Below, piece by piece: positions 5,258 to 9,600 of a stretch of 9,600 bases of DNA (positions are counted from its first letter, which is position 1; every line of letters begins with the position of its first letter). The stretch comes from Dehalococcoidia bacterium (GTDB lineage Bacteria; Chloroflexota; Dehalococcoidia; GIF9; AB-539-J10), in assembly GCA_030626915.1 (NCBI GenBank), contig DAOUTC010000040.1, positions 1-9,600 on the forward strand, read 5' to 3'. Made by a program: the position numbers and the translations under genes. The notes below the pieces were generated by a model, which did not search any database, was not told where the DNA came from, and saw only the letters and a list, made by a program, of their open reading frames with translations.

Positions 5258-5287
5258 CTGCCCAGTCAGGTGGATTTGGAGAAGGGG
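5258..5287 (+). repeat. Array repeat copy 2 (also serves as RBS)
   Basis: This reads CTGCCCAGTC, then AGGTGGATTTGGAGAAGGGG. The GGAG inside the repeat is 6 nt before the ATG at 5288 and is the only Shine-Dalgarno available there, so in this copy the repeat itself is the ribosome-binding site. Confidence 0.75.
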
Positions 5288-5632
5288 ATGAGCATATATG
5301 ACAAGAATACAAGGGAAGAGCTGATAAGCCCACGGGGCTTTCCGAAGCTCTATGATAAAGTCACCCACTTACATAAGGATTATCTCAAGGCACTGGGAGC
5401 GCTTCCCAGGTCATGGCATAATTACCGTGAATGGACAAGCCAGTGCCAAGCAATGGGTATAAAGACACATCATGGAACTCCGCCTGAACGCCTTTCACCA
5501 ACGATGATTTATGGCGTATTTGAGTGCCGGAGATACGTTGAGGTTCGGAAAGAGGAGAAGACTAGATTGAATCTATACCGCCTAACTGACAAAGGGAAGG
5601 GTTATCTTGAAGGTCTTCGCTCGCAGGATTAG
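5288..5632 (+). CDS. Small protein with winged-helix-like C-terminus
   Basis: The product is 114 aa. Residues about 73-114 (ERLSPTMIYGVFECRRYVEV, later LNLYRLTDKGKGYLEGLRSQ) look like the end of a winged helix: a helix, a wing rich in basic residues, then the LYRLTDKGKGYLEGL helix typical of PadR/MarR-like regulators. The N-terminal half (FPKLYDKVTHLHKDYLKALGALP, WTSQCQAMGI) is helical and could hold the recognition region. DNA binding is therefore a reasonable inference, but the family is not identified. I chose ATG 5288 because the repeat's GGAGAAGGGG stands directly before it; the in-frame GTG at 5255 lies upstream of the repeat and would translate through it. It could regulate the array in which it lies. 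Confidence 0.65.
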   Translation: MSIYDKNTREELISPRGFPKLYDKVTHLHKDYLKALGALPRSWHNYREWTSQCQAMGIKTHHGTPPERLSPTMIYGVFECRRYVEVRKEEKTRLNLYRLTDKGKGYLEGLRSQD

Positions 5633-5641
5633 AATAGAAGC

Positions 5642-5665
5642 TAGCCAGCGCATTCGGAAAGGAGG
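5642..5665 (+). repeat. Array repeat copy 3 (shortened)
   Basis: TAGCCAGCGCATTCGGAAAG followed by GAGG lacks five bases of the 5' arm and has C for T in the ATTTGG core. Its end doubles as the AAAGGAGG Shine-Dalgarno of the GYD protein gene. It begins 9 nt after the preceding stop. Confidence 0.65.
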
Positions 5666-5671
5666 AAAGAT

Positions 5672-5917
5672 ATGTTATTTATAACACTTTTATCCCCGAA
5701 GGGAAAGGGAAGGGAAGCCATCAGTTATCTGAAAGAGCTTAAGGCTCCACAAGGCATCACAATCCATGATGTTTATCTTACTTTCGGGCGCTATGATGGA
5801 GTAATTGTTTTCGAGGCGCCTGACGTAAAGACAGCGATGAACTTCGTATTAGAGACAGGCTTTACGACCGAGTATACTGTGGAAACCTTAACCGCTATTC
5901 CAGCTAAAGAACTATGA
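5672..5917 (+). CDS. GYD-domain protein
   Basis: This 81-aa protein comprises one complete GYD domain, a ferredoxin-like alpha/beta barrel family of about 80-100 residues named for a Gly-Tyr-Asp motif. Here the motif is FGRYDGVIVFEAPD (about 37-50), with the expected first strand MLFITLLSP, helix GREAISYLKEL, strand GITIHDVYLTFGRYD, helix DVKTAMNFVLETG and a closing strand YTVETLTAIPAKEL. The family's substrate is unknown; related dimeric barrels bind small molecules. AAAGGAGG six nt upstream, supplied by the end of the array repeat, fixes the start. It is the best-identified member of the small-gene array and is typical of cellular rather than phage genomes, which argues that the array is not purely phage DNA. 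Confidence 0.85.
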   Translation: MLFITLLSPKGKGREAISYLKELKAPQGITIHDVYLTFGRYDGVIVFEAPDVKTAMNFVLETGFTTEYTVETLTAIPAKEL

Positions 5918-6002
5918 GCTATACTCTACCTTAAGAAGGACCAATGGCGTCAGCAGGTGGGTTTAGACAGGAATTTTATTACTGAGCCAAACCAGAGAGA
6001 GC

Positions 6003-6125
6003 ATGAAAGGTTACCGCACCCCTTCCTGGTTCCGCATGAAGGGATTCCGTAATAGGAAGGTGCAAGACAAGTCTCAGAGCAAGAAGGCTAAGGCACGCAA
6101 ATTGGAGAAAACGAACTTGAGATAG
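6003..6125 (+). CDS. Possible 40-aa very basic protein
   Basis: The 222-nt gap after the GYD gene contains this short frame: MKGYRTPSWFRMKGFRNRKV, then QDKSQSKKAKARKLEKTNLR, with about 15 Lys/Arg in 40 residues. The stop TAG is the first three bases of array repeat copy 4, the same arrangement as the 77-aa gene and copy 8. The upstream AGAGAG is only a weak Shine-Dalgarno, about 2 nt from the ATG. A strongly basic peptide could bind nucleic acid, but chance cannot be excluded for so short a frame. The bases from 5918 to 6002 contain nothing else I can support. Confidence 0.4.
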   Translation: MKGYRTPSWFRMKGFRNRKVQDKSQSKKAKARKLEKTNLR

Positions 6126-6152
6126 CCCAGCCAGCGGATTTGGAGAGGGCAA
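6123..6152 (+). repeat. Array repeat copy 4 (consensus)
   Basis: TAGCCCAGCC followed by AGCGGATTTGGAGAGGGCAA is the reference form of the repeat. The TAG is the stop codon of the possible 40-aa gene, and the next start is 20 nt downstream with its own AAGGAG. Confidence 0.9.
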
Positions 6153-6172
6153 GAAGTAGAGGAAGGAGTATC

Positions 6173-6742
6173 ATGGAATATATGGAGCTTGACCTCAGGT
6201 CACCAGCAGTATTGTTTAACACATACCTACAGGAGTTTCCAAAACTTGGATTTAGTTGGTGCCAGGAGACAAAGGAATGGACTTCCAGGAACTTAGGATA
6301 CTTTAGACAACTAGGAAGGAGCAGAAAAGGCTTCTGTTATCCTGACCCTGAATCGGGTGCGGGAGAGTATTTGGTTGACCTTTGTTGGCAGGAGATGGAT
6401 GAGAATGGTTCAAAATACCGATGGCTGGAACTGGTGCTTGAGCAGGAATGGTCGGGCAATTGGGAAGGCATATTTCACGATTTCTCCAAATTGGTTGACA
6501 TCAAGGCAAACATAAAAGTGTTCATCTGCTTTCCGAAGGAGGCTGAGCGCCATGAGCTGCCTGAGTATTTAGCTCAATGGGTGTCGATGTGCGGAATCAA
6601 ACATCCTGATGAGTCATATCTAGTAATTATCTTCTCAAGAGATGCGAGACGTAAAGAAAGTGAAAGACTCCAAATAGAAGGCTTCGCAATAGATTACCGT
6701 GGGGAGGTCACACGGCTCGGCTCAAGATTGTTCCCAGATTGA
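6173..6742 (+). CDS. Hypothetical protein with possible PD-(D/E)XK-like layout
   Basis: The product is 189 aa and cytoplasmic, with no known motif fully matched. Residues around YLVDLCWQEMDEN, YRWLELVLEQEWSGNWEGIF and HDFSKLVDIKANIKVFICFP follow a pattern seen in many restriction-endonuclease-like proteins: D in a strand, E in the next strand, then D-x-x-K-L at a helix before a hydrophobic strand. The region resembles hypothetical proteins with the phrase 'ExEWS...DFxKLxxxKxxxKVxI'. Catalysis is unproven. I chose ATG 6173, with AAGGAG upstream, over the TTG at 6140, which lies inside the repeat. Tryptophan content is high in the N-terminal half. It follows array repeat copy 4 and is the longest gene of the array. 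Confidence 0.65.
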   Translation: MEYMELDLRSPAVLFNTYLQEFPKLGFSWCQETKEWTSRNLGYFRQLGRSRKGFCYPDPESGAGEYLVDLCWQEMDENGSKYRWLELVLEQEWSGNWEGIFHDFSKLVDIKANIKVFICFPKEAERHELPEYLAQWVSMCGIKHPDESYLVIIFSRDARRKESERLQIEGFAIDYRGEVTRLGSRLFPD

Positions 6743-6750
6743 CCGTGGGA

Positions 6751-6778
6751 AGGCCAACAGCGCATTTGGAGAGGGCAA
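6751..6778 (+). repeat. Array repeat copy 5
   Basis: AGGCCAACAGCGCATTTGGA followed by GAGGGCAA keeps the 3' half of the repeat perfectly but has a changed 5' arm. It begins 8 nt after a stop and lies 39 nt before the next start, which has a separate weak AAGGGA Shine-Dalgarno. Confidence 0.8.
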
Positions 6779-6817
6779 TAAAACGGAAGAAGTAACAGCA
6801 TCTAAGGGAAAATCACC

Positions 6818-7060
6818 ATGAGCTGGGGTATGCGTCACGCCAGAAGCAATTACAGGTGCATACTTTGCGGACAAGAGATTCCTGTAGGGCACCTATATAT
6901 CTTACGAGCTGACCATGTGGCAATGAGGACAGTGGTCAGTCAAGGTGTTACTTGGGGGCAACGGCGACCCTACTTACATAAGGAGTGCTTTAAGATTTTA
7001 AAACACTGGTTTGAGTCAAAAGTAATTGTATATGATTGCAGAGGAAAGGTGGAAATGTAA
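6818..7060 (+). CDS. Small single zinc-finger protein (CxxC...HxxxC)
   Basis: This 80-aa protein has one likely zinc site: CILCG (14-18) and HKEC (about 54-57), with a 35-residue insert. The context YRCILCGQEIPVGHLYILRA ... RRPYLHKECFKIL is like treble-clef or PARP-type fingers in small phage and plasmid proteins, where 'C-x-x-C-x-x-x-I-x-x-G' precedes a strand and 'H-x-x-C' begins a helix. No HNH catalytic set is seen, because the second His and the Asn are absent. The start ATG 6818 has AAGGGA about 9 nt upstream. Nucleic-acid or protein binding is inferred and no specific role is assigned. Confidence 0.65.
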   Translation: MSWGMRHARSNYRCILCGQEIPVGHLYILRADHVAMRTVVSQGVTWGQRRPYLHKECFKILKHWFESKVIVYDCRGKVEM

Positions 7061-7064
7061 GCTC

Positions 7065-7091
7065 TAGCCAGGAAATTTGGAGAGGCTGGAA
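7065..7091 (+). repeat. Array repeat copy 6 (most diverged)
   Basis: TAGCCAGGAAATTTGGAGAG then GCTGGAA retains TAGCCAG and the ATTTGGAGAGG core but has lost the GCGG step. It begins 4 nt after a stop and 32 nt before the next start. Confidence 0.65.
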
Positions 7092-7123
7092 CAGAAACAA
7101 TGAAATGAAAGGAGGTTATAGAG

Positions 7124-7573
7124 ATGGCTAAGACCATAGAGTTAAAAGAGGTTGAACGCTTTATCAGGAAAGAACTGGCAAAGGATTACTCAAGACACAC
7201 TTTCACTGAAAAGAAATTACCCCTGCGTGAGAAGAGAGATGGTACCTATGCAGTTCATAACTTTGATGCCGTGTCTGAGGACAAGACTATTGTAGCTAGC
7301 ATCAAGAGCCATTCTTGGCTAACAAGTGGTGGCAACCTACCTTCTGGGAAAATAGCACAGATTTATCAGTCGCTCTACTTTTTGAGCTTAGTGTATGCCA
7401 AGACCAAGTTACTAATCTTAACGGATAGAGAAGCCCACGAAGGTTTTCTGAGAGTAAGCGATGGAAAGGTAGCTGAGGACATAGAGATAAAGTTTTATCC
7501 GCTATCCCCAGAACTTCAACTGTCAGTAAAGAAGGTGCACCAGAAGGCAAGCCAAGAGATGTCTCGGGGGTAG
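7124..7573 (+). CDS. Hypothetical protein with possible nuclease-like core
   Basis: The product is 149 aa. After a helical N-terminus, residues about 45-70 read HNFDAVSEDKTIVASIKSHS: an Asp at a strand end, a charged turn, then strand IVASIKS. This is where PD-(D/E)XK enzymes carry D...(E/S)xK, so it may be a degenerate or non-canonical site with S-I-K in place of E-x-K. Later helices GKIAQIYQSLYFLSLVYAKT and strands KLLILTDREAHEGFLR continue the alpha/beta pattern of that fold. I would not call it an active nuclease. AAAGGAGG seven to eight nt before ATG 7124 fixes the start. Array repeat copy 6 precedes it and copy 7 follows 16 nt after its stop. Confidence 0.65.
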   Translation: MAKTIELKEVERFIRKELAKDYSRHTFTEKKLPLREKRDGTYAVHNFDAVSEDKTIVASIKSHSWLTSGGNLPSGKIAQIYQSLYFLSLVYAKTKLLILTDREAHEGFLRVSDGKVAEDIEIKFYPLSPELQLSVKKVHQKASQEMSRG

Positions 7574-7589
7574 AGATTCCGTTGATAAC

Positions 7590-7619
7590 TAAGCCCAGCC
7601 AGCGGATTTGGAGAGGAGA
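7590..7619 (+). repeat. Array repeat copy 7
   Basis: TAAGCCCAGCC and AGCGGATTTGGAGAGGAGA match the consensus closely. It starts 16 nt after the nuclease-like gene and lies 36-39 nt before the next gene, which has its own AAAAGGAGG. Confidence 0.88.
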
Positions 7620-7658
7620 GTACAGTGGAAACAATACAACAAAAGGAGGTGAAGCGTG

Positions 7659-7892
7659 ATGCCCAACAAGTATGGCGTGAGAATATATGCCATGCCGGAT
7701 TCAGACGTAATTCTAATTAAACAAACCGTTAAGAGACCCGAGAGCCCACGCTATGTCGTTGATACCCTAGAAGACGGGACGCACCGAGAGAAACATATAG
7801 GTGTGGACGACAGTGCGAGTATTGCAGATGCTGTTCGGGCAGCACTGAGGGGAGAATTGGGGGGAATTGAGCCGAGCAAGCCGAGCTGGTAG
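7659..7892 (+). CDS. 77-aa hypothetical protein
   Basis: I do not recognise this protein. The N-terminal YGVRIYAMPDSDVILIKQTV suggests two beta-strands, followed by a charged loop (RPESPRYVVDTLEDGTHREK) and an amphipathic helix SIADAVRAALRGELG. No catalytic or metal-binding residues stand out, and there is no Cys. Starts at GTG 7656 and ATG 7659 are both possible after AGGAGG; I list the ATG because its 9-nt spacing is as good and it is the stronger codon. Its stop TAG (7890-7892) is the first three bases of array repeat copy 8, so gene and repeat overlap. The compact strand-strand-helix form is typical of small accessory proteins in phages and plasmids, but no role can be given. Confidence 0.65.
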   Translation: MPNKYGVRIYAMPDSDVILIKQTVKRPESPRYVVDTLEDGTHREKHIGVDDSASIADAVRAALRGELGGIEPSKPSW

Positions 7893-7919
7893 CCCAGCCG
7901 GTGGATTTGGAGAAGGAGG
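7890..7919 (+). repeat. Array repeat copy 8 (last)
   Basis: TAGCCCAGCC followed by GGTGGATTTGGAGAAGGAGG shares the GGTGG variant with copy 2. It overlaps the stop codon of the 77-aa gene, and no copy is seen after it. The next likely start is 36 nt downstream. Confidence 0.85.
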
Positions 7920-7955
7920 CAAGAAATAGAATAAAGCAATACTCATTGACCAAGA

Positions 7956-8165
7956 GTGGGAAAGATAAATTTAGTCGTACAAGGAATTACTCCACTAGCG
8001 GTGCTATTGAGGAATCAGACTATCATATCCTTGAATACCTATGAGATGGGGGCTGATACTGCTGAGGACATAGCTCTGCCTACAGGCATATCTCGTAGCG
8101 AAGTAACTAGTAAGCTGCAAAATTACGAGAAGCAGGGTCTGGTTGAGGTGATAGTAAACTTGTAG
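7956..8165 (+). CDS. Small winged-helix-like DNA-binding protein
   Basis: The product is 69 aa. Residues about 33-66 (ADTAEDIALPTGISRSEVTS and KLQNYEKQGLVEVIVNL) look like a helix-turn-helix: A-E-D-I-A, a turn at LPTGIS, a recognition helix RSEVTSKLQNYEKQGL, then a short wing. This is the MarR/IclR-type 'tAedIA..tGis.s.v...L..le..GLve' pattern. It is probably a small transcription regulator, perhaps of the array itself. The start is uncertain: an in-frame stop is just upstream at 7947, GTG 7956 is the first usable codon and there is no clear Shine-Dalgarno. ATG 8040 would remove the N-terminal half but keep the HTH. The zinc-finger gene follows after a short gap. Confidence 0.6.
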   Translation: MGKINLVVQGITPLAVLLRNQTIISLNTYEMGADTAEDIALPTGISRSEVTSKLQNYEKQGLVEVIVNL

Positions 8166-8206
8166 GCTAGTAAAAAAGCTTGGTCAACGGTGCGAGGGAA
8201 GCAAAG

Positions 8207-8614
8207 TTGCTTGAGAAGGTTCTTGAACGAATTGTCGACTATCTCCAAGAAAGATTGCGCACACGCAAGTGGAAAATAGAAGCTTTCAAGCTCTGCGAGC
8301 GTTGCGAGAAATTCTACTCATTTGACCCCAGTGCTTGCCCATATAGAAGGCCGCACAGCACTTGTTGCCCCTTATTTGTTGAGGTAAGAAAAGGAACGAA
8401 AGATACTTTCCTACGCAAAGTCTCTGAGGAACTTTCTCAAAAGACAAGACAGGAATTGTCTGCTCAAAGGGAACACCTTTTAGAGAGAATAAGGAACGAG
8501 AATAAATATATCAAATGGGGCTGGAAGTTTTGCCCAAACTGTTATTCTACTGACTGGGGACCTGCCTATCATGATAGACTTCGATGCAAACGGTGCGGGA
8601 AGATTTTCACATAG
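8207..8614 (+). CDS. Two-zinc-ribbon hypothetical protein
   Basis: About 135 aa, and last gene of the array. A helical N-terminus (LLEKVLERIVDYLQERLRTR) leads to a first Cys cluster, CERC ... CPYR ... CC (8 to 10 residue spacings), then a charged helix of about 45 residues (RKVSEELSQKTRQELSAQRE), and a second, classic ribbon CPNC...CKRCGKIF at the C-terminus. Two metal sites joined by a coiled segment suggest a nucleic-acid-associated protein, as with transposon or phage accessory proteins; no family is recognised. I chose TTG 8207 because GAGGG lies 8 nt upstream. A TTG at 8180 is in frame with no Shine-Dalgarno but would sit only 14 nt after the preceding gene, so it is also possible. Confidence 0.6.
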   Translation: MLEKVLERIVDYLQERLRTRKWKIEAFKLCERCEKFYSFDPSACPYRRPHSTCCPLFVEVRKGTKDTFLRKVSEELSQKTRQELSAQREHLLERIRNENKYIKWGWKFCPNCYSTDWGPAYHDRLRCKRCGKIFT

Positions 8615-8691
8615 TAGATACAATTGACAAGGTTTTAGATAGTCGTTGCATCTGGCTTCATAGCTGAGCTAATTCCCTTTCTCAAAAGTTG

Positions 8692-9207
8692 CTAGTCTGT
8701 AAATGTTTCATAACAGACTATTTCTTCGAGAGATTTGCGTATTTTCCTCTCTTTTTCTCTCCTGGGAAAACCTAAAGGAAGAAGAGCAACCACTCGATAT
8801 TTGTGTGGGATTTTAAGAATTTCTTTCACCCTCTCCTGAGAAAAAGCACCAATCCAACAAGTCCCCAATCCTTCATCTACAGCAGCCAGGGTCATATGGT
8901 CCACAGCTATAGCCAAATCTACAGGATAACGTGGAACTCCACAGCTCATAATATGTTCTGGTTCGGTAGCTACAGCAGCAATAACTATGGGTGCCTCGCC
9001 AACAAAAGTTTGCCCATCTGCTGCCTGGCCTAATTCCTGACGTCGTTTGCTTTCTTTTACTACTACAAGTTTCATGGGTTGTCTATTATTGCCTGAAGGG
9101 GCTAAACGAGCTGCCTCAAGGACATTTTTTAACTTTTCTTCCGGTACGGGTTTATCCTCATAGGCCCGAATACTTTGCCTTTTCTTAATAGCTTCCTTCA
9201 ATTCCAT
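8692..9207 (-). CDS. Nitroreductase-family FMN flavoprotein
   Basis: This 171-aa protein has the full nitroreductase pattern. KKRQSIRAYEDKPV (8-21) contains the FMN-phosphate-binding R-x-S-I-R, and APSGNNRQP (about 36-44) is the conserved second motif. DLAIAVDHMTLAAVDEGLGT with CWIGAF is the signature near residues 101-126, and VVALLPLGFPRRE closes the fold. Such enzymes bind FMN, usually dimerise and reduce nitro compounds, quinones or similar acceptors with NAD(P)H; the substrate here is unknown. I chose the ATG at 9207 because AAAGGAGG lies just upstream of it. The frame stays open for another 34 codons upstream and these resemble part of another protein (see the NifU-like fragment). No promoter is visible close to the gene. 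Confidence 0.9.
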   Translation of the reverse strand: MELKEAIKKRQSIRAYEDKPVPEEKLKNVLEAARLAPSGNNRQPMKLVVVKESKRRQELGQAADGQTFVGEAPIVIAAVATEPEHIMSCGVPRYPVDLAIAVDHMTLAAVDEGLGTCWIGAFSQERVKEILKIPHKYRVVALLPLGFPRREKERKIRKSLEEIVCYETFTD

Positions 9208-9225
9208 TTTCGCTCCCTCCTTTAA

Positions 9226-9306
9226 CTTATACTGCCTCTGTTTTTTAACTCGAGGTATCTCTTCTTTAACAACTCCTTCAATTTCTGTCTTCAGGGTCAG
9301 GCTTAC
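9226..9306 (-). pseudogene. Fragment resembling the C-terminal tail of a NifU/NFU domain
   Basis: Upstream of the nitroreductase and in its frame the codons read VSLTLKTEIEGVVKEEIPRV then KKQRQYK. The end of NFU (NifU C-terminal, Fe-S scaffold) domains has the same S-x-x-T-L-K-x-x-I-E-x-x-x-K-E-E-x-P-E-V-K pattern. The Cys pair that precedes it (C-x-x-C-P) is not seen. It has no RBS or start of its own, so it is probably a broken remnant that happens to be in frame with the nitroreductase, although a fused start cannot be ruled out by eye. Confidence 0.4.
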
Positions 9307-9436
9307 CAAAGGCCAGTTATTACAAGCTCCGCTAAAGGGCCAAGTCTATCTTTGAGTTCGCATGCTATTTTGGCGAGAATTATACTATCTTTCCGCGAAA
9401 GAAGATATGACAGTTGATGTTCCCAAAATGAATTTT

Positions 9437-9600
9437 TTAATGGTAGGGACTTATCTCACTCGACGAGGTAAAGCTATCCTCAAATTTCACTGACCTTGTA
9501 TATCTCAGCATCATGTCAAGACGCTGATAGTCACCAAGCCTCATAATGTACTCAATACCCAGATCAGCACGCTGGAGGTTAGAGGCAAAGGTCTACCTAA
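9437..9600 (-). pseudogene. Tyrosine recombinase C-terminal remnant (runs off window)
   Basis: The minus strand at the right edge reads TFASNLQRADLGIEYIMRLG, then DYQRLDMMLRYTRSVKFEDS, then FTSSSEISPYH and a stop. This is the C-terminal catalytic region of a phage-type integrase. TFAS corresponds to the end of the RHTFA box, LGIEYIMRLGDYQ to the 'L.Q..LGH' step, and Y in RYTRS to the nucleophilic tyrosine. One codon before TFAS lies TAG, where the family's His of R-H-T should be: AGG TAG ACC. An in-frame stop at a catalytic position indicates an inactivated copy, unless a sequencing error is present. The rest of the gene lies beyond 9600. It is a typical neighbour of an integrated mobile element. 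Confidence 0.65.

Noticed and set aside
5255..5287. GTG start at 5255 for the winged-helix-like protein, and TTG at 6140 for the 189-aa protein
   Set aside because: Both start upstream of or inside a conserved repeat; ATG codons at 5288 and 6173 with good Shine-Dalgarno sites follow directly.
6818..7060. HNH endonuclease
   Set aside because: Only one zinc site is visible; the His-Asn-His catalytic set is absent.
4834..7919. CRISPR array
   Set aside because: The repeats are separated by 240-600 nt that contain genes, not by uniform spacers, and the copies are not identical.
4834..7919. Integron attC sites
   Set aside because: No pair of conserved attC-type ends (GTTRRRY/RYYYAAC) or stable internal inverted repeat is seen; the repeats are asymmetric.

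Overview
The window reads as bacterial chromosomal DNA of moderate G+C with strong Shine-Dalgarno sites, probably from an anaerobe. A Chloroflexota (Dehalococcoidia-like) host is my best guess. It rests on remembered family resemblance: a DRG-like TGS GTPase, a CxxC zinc-ribbon protein next to an RRM protein, DUF5678 with a retropepsin-like protease, a 44-residue Cys/His protein, and HSERSEE-type repeats. No ribosomal marker or tRNA is present, so this is tentative.

Layout. Positions 1-1741 are ordinary: a TGS-domain GTPase (5' end outside the window) converges, 1 nt apart, on an ADP-ribosylglycohydrolase gene. Positions 1742-2668 hold a two-gene RNA-binding/zinc-ribbon unit. A 10-bp perfect inverted repeat brackets the first start codon and part of its Shine-Dalgarno site, and a 12-bp perfect hairpin lies between the genes. 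Positions 2669-3371 carry no intact gene. They hold a decayed MBL-fold hydrolase fragment, dispersed GTCATTCTGAG repeats, a promoter candidate and a compact pseudoknot-like leader in front of a DUF5678 plus aspartic-protease pair (3372-4135). A 117-residue protein with a glycine-rich hydrophobic tail follows (4390-4743).

The most unusual part is 4790-8614. It is a run of at least eleven small same-strand genes behind a good extended -10 promoter. Eight copies of an approximately 30-bp sequence (core AGCGGATTTGGAGAGGG) sit one per intergenic gap, just after a stop codon and 0-40 nt before the next start. The genes include a 44-aa Cys/His protein, two winged-helix-like proteins, a GYD-domain protein, two proteins with possible PD-(D/E)XK nuclease layout and two zinc-finger proteins. 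The arrangement recalls the start-associated repeats of cluster K mycobacteriophages, or a cassette array. I cannot assign it to a described system.

The right end (8692-9600) holds a nitroreductase on the minus strand, preceded in frame by what looks like the tail of a NifU-type domain. Beyond it is the C-terminal end of a tyrosine recombinase broken by a stop codon. That remnant makes an integrated-element origin for the small-gene array plausible but unproven.
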